64,000 nt of DNA from positions 1,985,501 to 2,049,500 of the forward strand of contig JBBMNZ010000016.1 of NCBI GenBank assembly GCA_037954325.1, read 5' to 3'. The first letter of the stretch is position 1, and every line of letters begins with the position of its first letter. The position numbers were made by a program, and so were the translations under genes. This document shows positions 40,461-52,769 of the stretch, one piece after another. Below the pieces are notes generated by a model. That model was not told where the DNA came from. It searched no databases and saw nothing but the letters and a program-made list of their open reading frames with translations. The DNA is from Fistularia commersonii (lineage: Eukaryota; Chordata; Actinopteri; Syngnathiformes; Fistulariidae).

Positions 40461-40825
40461 CATTCACCGCCATGATCATGTGTCTTGAATGCCGGCCGGA
40501 GCAACATCGAGCCTCATCCTTCCGTTTTTTTAACCCGGATTCCACCTTATTGATCGCCTCCTTTGGTACCTTTCAGGTCTGCTTAGCTCACTGGCGGATG
40601 CCCTCTTCTTCAGGAAGCGTCGGATTATGTCATTATATTTTTCAGTCGGCTCCATTTGCATTGACACCTCAATGGTCCTCATAGCAAAGTGTAAACCTCG
40701 GAATCAATGATGAGATTTAATTTACCTCATTCTTCACGGAATGAAAATAATGTTTTTTTTTTTAAAGCCTCAAAGCTGCTTCTCCATCAAATACAAAAAA
40801 ATTGGTCAGTTTACAGAAGTGAGCC

Positions 40826-41150
40826 CAGTCCAGGCAGCACCATAGCACTTCTGCCTCACAGCCAGAAGATTGGCTTCCCACTGGAGGTCTTCCCGTGTGG
40901 AGTCTCCATGTTCTCCATGTGTTTGCGTGGGGTTCCTCAGGGTTCCCCGGGTTCCTCCCAGAGTCCAAACATGTGCATGGGGACCCTACACTGTCAAGAT
41001 GGGAGTGAACGGTTGTTTGTGTCATTATGATTCCCTTTGATTGGTCCGGGGTGAACACCGCCTCTCGCCCAATCACAGCTGGGATAAACTCCAGCACCCC
41101 TGGACCCACAGGGAAGGATAAGCAGTGTAGATAATGAATGAATGAGTGAG
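40826..41150 (-). repeat. Teleost interspersed repeat (family A), reverse
   Basis: Runs from 'ctgcctcacagccagaag' through 'ggagtctccatgttctcc' and 'gcctctcgcccaatcacagctgggata' to 'aatgaatgaatgag'. Confidence 0.75.
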
Positions 41151-41854
41151 CGCCTCCTTCCTTAACCTGCTCAATATCGACTGATCCAAAGCGGTGTCGT
41201 CGGCAGATACCAGAAAACCAGATAGAAGCTCGACTCCGAGATCGGCGTTATCGGCGAGCTGTCGGAGGACAGGGTCCGTTCCGCCGGTCCTGCGGGTTCT
41301 CCGTTGCGTGACAGTGGAGAACCAGGAACGGAGAAGACGCCTGTGTTTCCAGTGTGACCCTTGGCGTGAGAACAGACTGGGAGCGGACATAACACCACAC
41401 TGTGACAGTGGAGGGCAGACAGGGAAGGCAACACACACACACAACAACACACTGAGGCATGCGCACACAAACTCTCACTGTCACACACATGTGAACGTAT
41501 GGACGTGCACACTAACGGGGGTGCAGATTTTCCGTGCCTAGCTTACTATCGCCGGGTGAGCCTGAACAACTCTGCTTGCTCTCAATCCGCAAACCCATCC
41601 CTTCCTCTGAGAAAGCGGCTGATCAATAATCAATAATGCTCGCAAGACGTCTTCATATCTGAACGTTTCCCTTGTTCTCGCCGCATCGGTGAACACAGAC
41701 GCCGGGCACACCGTTCTTTGTGCACGTGTGAAGGGCAGTCGGACAGGAACGAGGCCTCAGAGCCGTCTACCGAAACCCCAGAGGAAAGGCCTTCATGAAC
41801 CGGCTGATCTTCAGATGCGGCATTTTTTCAAAACTACATTAACGACGGTTCATT

Positions 41855-42245
41855 CAGTCATTCATTCATTCATTCATCATCTACGCGGCTTATTCCGCAG
41901 TCATTGCTGGATCCAATCCCAGGCAACATAGAGGAATGCAACCGTTCACCCTCTCATCAACACATCTGGACAATGCAGGGTCTCCGGTGAACCTCCTGCA
42001 TGGGTTTGGACTGCGGGAAGAACCCGGAGAACCCTGAGGAACCCCACGCAGAAACGAAGAGAACATGGAGACTCCACACGGGCAGGGAATCCAACCAAGC
42101 ACTATATACTATTGAAGAAAAGTTCAAACTTCTGAACAATGCGTGGGTCGTGTGTACAAGACAGACTCCACACAAGAAGGCCTCCCGTGGGAATCCAGCC
42201 AGGGACCTTCTGCTGCGAGATGGAGGTGCTAACCACTGTTCTGGA
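41855..42245 (+). repeat. Teleost interspersed repeat (family A) with internal 94-bp duplication/insertion
   Basis: Begins with an (ATTC)n run and 'gcggcttattcc', and ends 'gggaccttctgctgcgagatggagg'. Between the two, the 11-mer AGACTCCACAC occurs at 42069-42079 and again at 42163-42173, bracketing extra sequence absent from the other family A copies here. Confidence 0.7.
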
Positions 42246-43014
42246 TCAGAGAAGACATCTACGCCGTTGAATAATGGACGCGTATTCGGATCATATTCGC
42301 CTTTTCGAGGCGCTTGATTGATAAGGTGTTCTTTTATGAGACTGGTGTGCTGTTCCTTCTTGCAGGCTGTGCGTGGGCACTACAAGGAGGAGACCTCACA
42401 AACCCCTTCTAGATATGAACGCGACAAATAACACGAGGCCGCAAAAAGACACGGCTGTCTCCAGCTTTGTCCCGACGCTCCGATGCGGAGCTCGCCGTCT
42501 CCTGATTCGCCCTCACCAGAGTTCAAGCCCGGCATCCGTCCTCCTACGTCAGACTCGGCTCTCGTCTAAAAACGGTATCGGCGTCTATGGGACATAAGCA
42601 TCGGTTTTCAAACGGCTTGCAAAGAGTCAATACTCCCGGGAGGGAGCGGGTCCAGCGGGGAGCAAACGTTTAACTGAAAAGCGGCGACCTAAAGCCAGTC
42701 TGAGCTGGTTTCTAAGGTGAATGGAATCCAATGTGTTCAATGAGCTGGCAAACAGCTTCTGGAGTCGTGGTGTTCCACCAACATCCATTTCCATTCCTCA
42801 CCACCACCCCGGAGAAGTCTGCTCTTAAGCTGTCATTGGCTCCTCTTTGCTTGACCGCTTTGGCGAGATCACTTCAGCTGAATTCATTTGGATTCACTGG
42901 TGAGACTACTCTCATCGCCGCGATACGTTCACTGACCGCAAGATAAACTGTTTGCTGTTACTCATTAAAATGAGTGACAAATTTAACTAAGTGTAACTAA
43001 ATACGGAGGCCCAG

Positions 43015-43270
43015 ACTTCTCTCTCCAAGGCCTCTTGGTCCAGCTCTTCTAGGGGAATCCCGAGGTGCTCCCGGTCCGGCCCGGAGACATAGTTCCTCGA
43101 GAAGTCGTCCGCTCGGGCCTGGATCTCACCTCAGCTGAGGACCAGTTTTGGAGGTGCTGATTCTCATCGCGGCGCCTTCACGATGGGCTGTAAAAGCACT
43201 CCGGTGAGAGCCGGTCGGCTGGCGCTAACCGAACCACATCATCTGCAAAAGAGCGGAGACCCCGGTCCAC
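43015..43270 (-). mobile_element. LINE relic (family B)
   Basis: Reverse-oriented sequence shares 'ccagctcttctaggggaatcccgaggtg', 'ccggtccggcccggagacatagt' and 'cacatcatctgcaaaagagc' with family B. It is strongly diverged. Confidence 0.55.
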
Positions 43271-46200
43271 GGTCTGACACCACGCGCCTGGATTTGCAGG
43301 TGCGTGAAAATATCATTCATCTTAAAATGACTCAAAGGTTACCTGAAAAGTATCAATAAACACCAGAATATTCCTGTTTTCTCTTCCCGTTAGACACAAG
43401 ATAACAAGCCTGAGGTCCCGGTGTGTGACTTGAGTGCACTGAGACCCAGTGGCCTCATTTTCTGCAGGAAACTACCTGGACGTTGACAGATTCTTTATGC
43501 GCCATGGAGACCGGCCTGCAGCTCCTTCCACTGACTGACTCATGGAGAGAAGGTGACAGACTTCAGTCTGGGGGAGATCTTTCCTGCTGACGGGCGATTA
43601 CTCACCGCTCTGCCAGCGGCAGCCGTCCAACCAGATGAAAACACAGAGACAAAAAAAAAAAAAAAAAAAGGCAGAGCTGCAAACCGAACGCTATTAGAGA
43701 AAGATCACCGCCGGGAGTCCTTCTCCAAATAAAGCAGGGCACGAGCCGAAGATGCAGGCCGGCAAAAAAGACGGCCAGGATGTCAGCAGATGCACAAAGA
43801 CGGATTTCCAGTCGGTGGCTTAAGGATTAGAGATAGAGCGAGTGGAACCGCTGATGAGGAATGGCTTCGTGTGGCCGTCTGGGAGATAAAGAACCAATCT
43901 GAGATGTCGGCGGGCAGATGTGAAGACGCTGCGTCCTGGGAGCCGCGGCGAGATCGCATGAAATACGAGGGCGCTTCGCTTTGGCGTGTCCTCTGAAGAC
44001 ACCGTCCGACCGGGCCGAAATGATTTATTGCGTACGGAAGATACCCAAGGACGGGGGTGGAGGCGGAGGGCGGGACTGCAGGTGAAAGCTTTCCTGTGCG
44101 TCACATTTGGCGCACGTTCAGAAGCATACCGACGTCGGCTCGCGCCGTAATTTATTTGTTTTTCCGTGTTTTGCACAAAGACGACCAGGAACCATTAAAA
44201 GGGGGCGTGAGAGGCCGGTCAGTTCTAAGGCGTGTGCTCGGATTGGCAGGGACGGGCCGTGTGCGTCAGGAGTCTGGTGCGCGGCTGCGCCTTGACGTGC
44301 ACGCACACAGCCCGGACTTTCAGGGGTGAGGAGTTTACTAAGTGCTCGGCGGAGGGCCCCAGATATGAGTTGAAATCATCGAAAGGTCGACGCTCAATTA
44401 ACCGTTCGCTTTCAGCTCGATCCTACCGTTATTACATAATTGATCCCATTCAAAACCGCCGACGCTTACATCACCTTTGACGCCGCTCCAAGTTGCTAGA
44501 AGCCCTGCTTTGTCTCACGCAGACGCGCCGTGCCAAACAGCAAAACACCTCCGACCGCGTTGCTTTCCCAAACGGCCGCACGTCTGCGTGCACGCCGGGC
44601 CCTTCCAGCTCCAGCTGGCTCTCCGGGAGGCGGTTCACCGGCGAGGCAGTCGCGCCGCACGCTTTGTTCAGACAGATGACGTGCCGGCGAAGGGGCGGGA
44701 GATCCGGTCGGTCTAACCTCTATCACCCAAAAGTCGATGATCTCTGTGAAAAAATCATTTCTCCAAAGGATTCCTTTCATGGATTTTGGCCAATGCTACG
44801 TTGCTATGACACCCATATTGGCTTGTTAGCCTCAAATACGCTGTGACTGATTCATATCTTGAACTTCAGGTCGGCGACCACATCCGGTCCTCTGCAAACA
44901 TCTCATCTTCATGAGGACTGTCATCATGAATTCCCCAAGACCAAGCACCGCCTGCTGCGTCTCCACTTCAGTGCGGAGTTCACTTTTGACCACGATGACG
45001 TCAACGCTAACCAGGACTGTGGATGACCAACAGACGAAGACTGGAGGACGTCGCACCATAACTGTCAAGAGGACGGACGAGAGGAAGGGCCTTCAAGCTA
45101 AGATGCGTTCTGAATCTCCGGCTGTTGAAGGGACAGATGTCCGGAGCGAAACCAAAGGAGGAGAGATGATGAATCTCCTCTGTGAGCGGAGGACGCGGCC
45201 CCGGAAGGCCCGTCCTTCTGATCCACCGCCAACGACATTATTTATGATCTGCCGTGAGCTTCGGAGAACAACAGCATCATCAGACATTCTGTTCAAGCGG
45301 CGCCAACCTGGCCGGCGTTTCTTATGTTCCGCAGAAAAGCCCGGCGTCTCGTTAACCGAGGATACAAGTTGAGAAACATCTCGGACGGTTTGAACATTGA
45401 CTCCCGTCAACACTCTGTGAATCAAAGGTCAGCCGGGCCGCCCTTCACGCCGGACGGTCGGCGGTACCGTCGGTCACTCGCTTCCTCGCCGCTCTGAATT
45501 CTACTCCAGTCTGAATCAAAACACTTTGAATCCCGGGAGAGTCGACCCGAGGTAACCGATCGTGAAAGCAAACAACGACGACGACACAATTAAACACTCG
45601 GCAAATCCGAGCGAAATAGAAAAAAATCCCGTGCCAGTCTCTACATCTCTTACCCTGCACTCCAGATTGGGCGAAAGGACGGGCTGGCTCTGGACCAATC
45701 ACAGGGAGACACAAACACCTCAAAAAAAGACATTCAACCATTCACTCTCAGTCACACGCCACGGAGACGCAACCGGCCACGCCTCTCATAGAGCTCATGG
45801 AAAACGCTCAAGTGCCGACTTGCACGCCGAAGTGTTTTGGACCGGATTACGTTGCGGCTCCTTTCTGGAGAATGCTACCGTTCAGGTCCCGCTCGGTCCC
45901 GGGACTCCTGAAAACCACCGTCCTTCCTCTCAGACCGCTGGAATCGAAGCCTGAGTCATTATTTATCTGCTTCGGACGGCCGACCGGAGCGCAAGCAGAA
46001 GAAACCCGGGCAGATGCAATGGAAATTAATGAGTCCTTCTGCTGAATAAAGGGGTTTGTCTACGCCGAGCCGGCACATTCTGACCGTGACGTTTCTTGAC
46101 ACCTCGGTGCCTGGCCCACTTCCTGTGCGTTGCGCTGCTAAGTCTCCCATACCACAGCAGACATTCACACGCCCACGGTGACAGCTGGGTGTGACCGGGT

Positions 46201-49200
46201 CATACCGCGAGGCTGAGAGGAGATCCCGTTCGCCGCCGCCAGCATGGGTCGGCGAACCCTGGCGTGGGCCAAGCGGGAGCCGCAGAGCCGCCCGCGCATT
46301 TCAAGTGTTTGCACGAGAATCCTTAATTTGCTGGAAAGATGAGTAAGACGGCCCTCTGATGTAAGAGTGACATCTTTCCGAGTCAGATAAAGGCTTAAAA
46401 TGAGTCAGACGCCGTATCCTGAGCCTCCAATCGAACGACTGGATAAACCTTCACGCGTGGACTTTGTGATTGATTTTGTCCGGTGCGTTTGTCCTCGCTG
46501 CATAGCTGTTCTCCGTTCATATCGGAGACTGTGCAAGTTTTGTTTTTGGGGATATGGTGACCGTTTGACCTGGGTAATAAAATATTTTACAAGAATCCCC
46601 CCTCTGCCCTTGCATTTTTTGGCCTGACCCAACATCAGTGTCCGCTCTCCCGTCCCCGCACAGACTCCTATATTTCAAGCACCATCTGTGTTTGTATGTC
46701 AGATGTATTTGAGAAAGCCTGCAATGAAGCTCCTTAAAGAGAAGGCGAACAGAAGCTGCGGGCGAAATGTACGGGATGGCGCTTTGTTGACGTTTACATC
46801 GATATTAGCGTTAGCCTTGTGAAAAGCGGGTTTGTTTGCTGACGACACCATGTGCAGGAAGCGGTTGTGAAGTAAGCCGGCGGGCTTCGACCGGCGCTGA
46901 GTCACCGGCGTGTAAATCCGCACTCGATAAACGCGTCACGGCTCGGCCGCCGCGTGCAGGTACACCCCGGGCCTTCCCGCCGGGGAGCCAGATATAAAAG
47001 TCTGGGTGACGGCTGCAAAACAGTTTTCCATGGAACGCAGATACCTGATTTCCATTCCACTCCCGACGCTCAATGTGTTTTCAATCCGCGCACATTTACA
47101 CGGCAACAGAAGACATCTCCGCCGCGGGGTAATTTACAATTGCCATGAGCAAATGACTGGAAACATTTTTCCGACAAAGTAGGTTAACCTATATTGCTCA
47201 CGCGGTGTTTAGCATCGACCGGTTATTTGACAAAAACAGCCGAGCCCTGAAGTTTGCTGAGGTGATGTGATACTGCAGAAGGACTTTGATTCAAATTCTT
47301 TGCAAGGAGTGAATGAGAACCAGAGGAGGTGGGAGGTGGCGGCGGCGGCGGCAGCGGGTCCTGAACGTACGCACCAGACGAGGATCCAGACAGACAAACA
47401 GTCAGAGGAAGGGCAGGTTAAATGTGGTAGGAATGTGAAAGACTGCTGGGGGAAGGCGGCCTGACCCCGGCCCACACGCCACTGGGTGGCTTCCAGGTAT
47501 CTCGCCCTCCTCCCCCTGCTCGGCTCGCACACGGATGTCAAGTCTCCCTAAAGGAAACCGGGTCGGTTCCGTGGAGGAAGTCATATAAGACCCGGGAGGA
47601 CGGGGAGGAATCTGCATCTGCGGCCCGTCTAGTCAAAACAAGGCCTCTCCGCCGTGCCGTGTTTGGGGGCAGCTACGTGAGGCATGACCGGAAAGAGGCC
47701 CTGGCGGACACATAAACTCGGAGAACTGAACCTAAATATTACGTCTATAAACACATGACCTAAATATTGTGTCTGCGGAGCACGACTTTCCATCCTGTCT
47801 CCAAACCCTGAAATGACACCTGAGCCTTTCACACGTGCTAGGACGGATTTTAGTGCCTTTTAAAGACCATTATTTTCCAGTCGCATACTTCGGTTTACAG
47901 TACGCGCTCACAGCGGTATGCTATTAAAAGATAAAGCAAGTATTAACTTCAGAATTGGAACTTCCTAAACACTTAAAGAGGGAGTTTACGGCCAAATAAA
48001 AAAACGGTATATTTGCTCCAGCTTTTTGCATCGTCTAGCCCACGGGATCGTGTAGGTGCAAGCTGCCAACATAAATATTTTTGTGCGCGTGTATACACAC
48101 ATTGTCGCCACTTGGGGATCATTAAAACCAGACCTCGGGCCCAGCGGTCCCGACGTTTTGCAACTCCCGTGACCAAAAGAACGCCATTTCTGAAGTATCG
48201 GTTAAAGTTAGGGGTTACAAAGAATTCAAGTCGCAGCTGCCGAGGTGTGAAATGAAGAGGTGGAGGTTGCGGGTCAGGCGAGCTCTATCACCGCAAAACC
48301 TGCGCCGACACGTATGCTTCTGGTCAGATGTCTTTACAGCACATGCAGCGGAAAGTTAAGCAACGCAAACAACAACCCTTCCAAAGGGCAGAAGAAAGGT
48401 GCCGGGACCGAAGGGCGCTATCTATCATTCGGTAGAATTATTGAGTCTGGTGAAAGACTACCCATTTAATGTTTGCATTGCAAATCAATAAAGTTCCGTC
48501 CATCAGTCTTCTGCCTCTTATCCGGGGCGGGGTCCAGGGGGCAGCAGCTTCAGCAAAGAGGCCCGCACTCCCTTCTCGCCGTCCACCTGGTTCCCGCTCG
48601 GGCCCGTAAACATCGTATCAAAAAACAAGTAATGCGAGAAAACTGAAAAATACATTTTTTCTTGACGGATAACCTCATCTTTGCCGTCGTAGTGGACTCC
48701 TGCCAGCACAACCTGAAGTTTAGAAGGTAAAGAGAAAGACAGAACCGCCCAACTGTTTAACGCTATCGTAGGGGCGGTCGGAGTGGCGTGGAGCAGCACA
48801 TCGGCGTCGGGGAGAAGACTGTCATGGCTGCCGCGTTCACAAGCATTCAAGGTTTACCTTCAAACAAGGATGTGCAAGAAGTGCATCCGGTCTTGAAATC
48901 TTTTTGGACACATTTCTAAACAGGAACTAGCTTTTATGGCTTTCTCAGTCCACTTTGAACAACACTTCAGTGTTTAGCCGGGATAATGCAGAGGTGAAAC
49001 CGAAAAAGAAGAAGACCACGACTATCTGAGACGCCTTCTTGGACGTCAAACAGACAAATATCTTTCCGGGTAGTTAAACACAATGGCCCTTTGTCTTTTT
49101 CTATCTGATTTCTTCCCTGTCCGGTAAAATGCTGTCATTGATTCACCCGGTCACCCGCCCGGAGATAAAGTCCATGGAATTTGAGCTCGAACGACTGGCC

Positions 49201-49244
49201 AGCGCTAACCAGGCTCCCTTCCAACCTCCTGTGTTGTCATTTGA
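43271..49244. other. Intronic stretch, mostly unassigned
   Basis: Only the family A fragment at 45.7 kb and an A run at about 43652-43669 are identified. The 153-codon plus-strand ORF at 44911-45372 is Ser/Thr/Arg-rich and shows no recognisable domain. Confidence 0.5.
45655..45770 (+). repeat. Teleost interspersed repeat (family A), 5' fragment
   Basis: Fragment containing 'gggcgaaaggacgggctggctctggaccaatcacagggagac' and 'cattcaaccattcactctcagtcacac'. Confidence 0.5.
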
Positions 49245-49520
49245 CCACAGTGCAGACCGGTGGTGCGGGGGTTCGTGCTTCTGCCACTGAGCAGGAAGGT
49301 CCAAGGTTGGATTCCCATGTTCTCCCCTTGTCTGCGTGGGGTTCCTCCCGCAGTCCAAAAACATGCAGGAGGTTTCCTGGAGACCCCGAGTGTCCGGGGG
49401 AGGTGAATGAGAGGGACAATAGTTGTATGTCTCTCCGTGTAGCCCTGTGATCAGCCGATCCAGGGTGAACCCGGGCCGCTCCGGACACCCGCGGCCCCGA
49501 GCGCAGGACAAGTGGATCAG
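49245..49520 (-). repeat. Teleost interspersed repeat (family A), reverse
   Basis: Contains 'gattcccatgttctccccttgtctgcgtggggttcctcccgcagtccaaaaacatgcaggaggtt' and 'ggtgaacccgggccgctccgg', the reverse-oriented core of the family. Confidence 0.75.
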
Positions 49521-50084
49521 CACGATCCTGATCGGAAAGTCGTTACCGGGTCGTCCCGGGGCAAAGTAACTCCCCTGCAACGTGCACGGCCGCTGGACTG
49601 CAAATGGATGGACTGCACATCTGCCACGTCACGACAGAAACCCAGGGTTTGAAACATCCAGTTTGCGGTCTGCGCTTTCAAATCTGTGCGGTTCACTAGT
49701 TTTCAGCTCTGACACTGACTGCGTTTCCGTCGCTCTGAGCTTCAATCGCACCGCGCGTCCTCCGACGGCCTCCGTGGCTGTCAAATCAAAAGCACCGATG
49801 ATGAAGGTCTCGGCGAGCCGGTCCGACGGGCAGCGGGAACAAAACAGAGCGCAAAACAGAGCGGTCCGGCAGCAACGGGAGAACACATTGGTTCATTTGG
49901 TGTCACGTTCATCTCTGCCACTCTTCCCTGCAGCATCTCTGATTTCACATGCAGAGATTGTTCTTGATGGCTGCTAATTCATTCATTAACCGCAGATTCA
50001 GCGGAGGCAAATTCAACGGTGGCTCTGAAAAGGATCCGAAACAAAAGCTCGGGTCGTCTGACGTCCGACAGGCCGATCTCCTTT

Positions 50085-50410
50085 GGTGGTTTGGTCAAAG
50101 AGAAGACCTTCTCCAGATGTCCACGGCCCTCGGCCAATCATCTGCCTCCATCTAACCCTCTCCTCTCGCACCGTCTACCTTCCTGTCCTCCTCCCTCCAT
50201 CCTCCGGACCTGCTGCCTGGCAGCTCCAACCTCAGCATCCTTCCACCCAGATCTTCTCTGTCCAGGACCAAACCATCTCAGTCTAACATCTAACACCCGT
50301 CTTCTTCTCAGTGTCTCCAAATCAGACACCATGGCAGCTCTTCATCTCCGTCTTCTCCACCTTTCCTTTCCTTCTGGCCTATCCTCCTTTCTCCGATTGC
50401 TTACGTAGGT
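50085..50410 (-). mobile_element. RTE-like LINE C-terminal relic (family C)
   Basis: Minus-strand reading VRLRWFGPGQRRSGWKDAEV matches the copy at 27.1 kb. The DNA blocks 'ccaatcatctgcctccatct' and 'ggaccaaaccatctcag' are shared among the copies. Frames are broken. Confidence 0.65.
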
Positions 50411-50744
50411 TTCTCCGGGTCCAGCCCCAAATGTTTGGGAGTGAAACGTCAAGATTCCGATGAACCGACCCGATGGATCTCCACCACATCCACGAGAGAA
50501 AGAAGTAAACAAAACGCAGGCGCTTCTCATTTCCCACCTCAGTCCTCCGGCTCTGCTCCTCCACCCCTCAGAAGGTTCTGCTCTCTGGACGGTCCAAGTA
50601 GCTCCAACACTTGGCCGGTCACGGATTCTCCATGCCGAGGAGCAATCCCGAAGAACGACGAGGCCCTTGGATGGAAAGGTCATCCATTCGGTCTGTAAAG
50701 CGCTTATCCAACACTGAGGGCGTGCGGGAGGCTCTGGAGGACAT

Positions 50745-51010
50745 CGCAGCCATCACTGGGTTCATCCTGGACCAATCACAGGGCCTCATACAGGGACGTC
50801 CAACTGTCCAGCCTCTCGTTCACACCTCTGGACAATATCGGGTCTCCACTGAACCTCCATCGTGTGTTTGGACTGCAGGAGGAACCCGGAGAACCCAGAG
50901 GAACCCCACACAGACACGGGGAGAACGTGGAGACACCACACAGGAGGGAACCCCAACCCGGGACCTTCTGGCTGTGAGGTGGAGATGCAAACCTCTGCTC
51001 CGCTGCGTGG
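50745..51010 (+). repeat. Teleost interspersed repeat (family A), forward
   Basis: Contains 'tggaccaatcacagggcc', 'gtttggactgcaggaggaacccggagaaccc', 'gacacggggagaacgtggaga' and 'gggaccttctggctgtgaggtggag'. Confidence 0.75.
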
Positions 51011-51311
51011 AAAAGTACGCAAAATACAGCGCGATGGTGTAAACCCACGCAGAGGAAGAGGAACAAGAAGTGATGGTTCCGCTCCTGCATGCAGAACTTG
51101 GGAAAAGCTATCTGAGGTCACTCGGACCATCGAGGCCTGACAGCGGATTCACACCTTCTCGCGATCATCTCCAAAAGACCTTCTGCAGGAGGCGCCGCAT
51201 CCGAGCAAGAAACTTCGGGATGGTGAAACTGAGAGAGAAGACTTCTGGTCAAGAATGTGACCCATCACATGATGTTCCTCTAAATGGAGACGGGGAAGTT
51301 CCAGATGAGAA

Positions 51312-51312
<1 letters not shown>

Positions 51313-51345
<33 letters not shown>
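51313..51345. repeat. (AC)n microsatellite
   Basis: Perfect dinucleotide tract of about 33 bp at the start of the dinucleotide-rich zone around DDAH1 exon 1. Confidence 0.95.
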
Positions 51346-51347
<2 letters not shown>

Positions 51348-51394
51348 GCAGATATACTACAGTTTTTCTGACCGGGCGTGAGAAGATTCACTGA

Positions 51395-51660
51395 AGGACA
51401 TTGTTTGTTCTTCAGTCCAGAGGGTGATGTTCTCCTCTGAGCTGCTCCCATCTGGGGTCTCCTCAACCAATCGTCTGCCTCCGTATGACCTTCTCCTCTT
51501 CATCTCCTCTCACGCCAACTAACTTCCTCTTCCTCGAGACCTCCTGCCTGGAAGCTCCGACTTCTGCTCGCAAACATTTCTCCACCTTCTTCATCTCACT
51601 GCTCCACCTGGGTTCCTCTCTTTCACACACCTTCTTACCTCCAGCTCTCCAGCTGGAAGC
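51395..51660 (-). mobile_element. RTE-like LINE C-terminal relic (family C)
   Basis: Shares the 'caaccaatcgtctgcctccgtatgaccttctcctc' block with the 50.1 and 56.3 kb copies. The minus-strand reading RQTIG.GDPRWEQLRGEHHP corresponds to the extreme C terminus of this LINE. Confidence 0.55.
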
Positions 51661-52359
51661 CTACAAGGAACAAGCAGATCCCAGAGATCTACATGAGGTC
51701 TACCTTCAAGACTCAGGGGTCTCATGATGGAAGACTGAGGTTCTGTGGTCCGGGGTGAAGATCTGGAGAAGAATAAGGGCCGATCCCTGCCGTGGAAGCA
51801 CCGTGGTTCACGGTGAAAGTTCTCCTCAGGCTGGATCGCATCCTCCCGCTCACTCGCCGATGCCATGAGGGTCAAACCGCCAACCTTCTGACTGAGGGAA
51901 CAACAATAAGAAGATCCAATGCACCGTCTCCCGGGGCAACCGCGGAGCCAACCGTCTCCGGCTAACCTTCGGCAGAGCCCGGAAGAGCGCCAAAGTCCAC
52001 TCTGGACCCCTCTCCTGAAGCCATCTTCTCCCAGGAGGCCTCACACCTTCAAGCGTTCTCCCAGCAGAAGATCTCGCTTGGACTTCCAGGTCCTTGAAGG
52101 TCTGGAAGGCGTTCGCTTCCTACGGGTGTATTTAGCCTGCGTTCTCCCCGTCCAGCGGGGCTGAGGCCTCCAGGCAGCCTGGCAACCACGCAAACCTCCC
52201 ACTGGAGCTCTTCCGGTAGCGCTGTACGCTCACGTGCATGCAAATGTGTTGTCGTGCACAGATTGTGCACACGGGGCAAGTGGGTGAGGGTATTAGCAGC
52301 GTGGATGACACATTTACGTTCACACAAACCGGCCTGACACGAGCCCATCAACATACAGG

Positions 52360-52362
<3 letters not shown>

Positions 52363-52401
<39 letters not shown>

Positions 52402-52404
52402 ACA
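52363..52404. repeat. (CA)n microsatellite
   Basis: About 34 bp of CA followed by AGACACACA, in DDAH1 intron 1 roughly 370 bp from the exon 1 donor. Confidence 0.95.
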
Positions 52405-52641
52405 TATGCATTGTGTGGATGGGTTCTCTTCAGCAGTTTTATGGGACAATAAATCTCATTTCCAGAAAACACCGAAGCCCTCTTTCTGCCTCAAGCGCGT
52501 GGAAAGCACCGGCCTGGAGCCTTGCAGGTCTTCGCGGCAGGTCCAGGACCTTCCTGGTTCTGGTGGAGCTCCACGCAGGAGCAGGTCAGCTGAATGTGCA
52601 CGGAAGTGTGGTTATTCTAATAAGGACGAGCGCATCCTGTG

Positions 52642-52720
52642 CCCCCCCCCCCCCCCTCCCCCTCCAGATGTTGAGGACCAGAGAGGAGCTCCTCCACCTC
52701 CACCTCCACCTCCACCTTAA
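52642..52720. repeat. Poly-C tract and (CTCCAC)n repeat beside the DDAH1 exon 1 donor
   Basis: Fifteen C at 52642-52656 and a CTCCAC array at about 52688-52718. On the transcribed minus strand these are poly-G and GGAGGT repeats, 50-130 nt into intron 1. Confidence 0.9.
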
Positions 52721-52769
52721 CTTTCCTCCTGTTCTATCCGCGACCCGCTGCGGGACGTGCGCGTCCTAC

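Larger units (their letters stand above)
961..52769 (-). other. ddah1: DDAH1 intron 1 (about 51.8 kb)
   Basis: The interval is defined by the exon 1 donor at 52769 and the exon 2 acceptor at 961. No protein gene with family similarity was recognised inside it. It holds dispersed transposon relics, microsatellites and long stretches of unassigned unique DNA. All the relics listed between these coordinates are therefore transcribed, in sense or antisense, as part of the DDAH1 pre-mRNA. Confidence 0.9.

Noticed and set aside
44911..45372. 153-codon plus-strand ORF
   Set aside because: Ser/Thr/Arg-rich without any known motif and no clear exon boundaries. Kept only as unassigned sequence.
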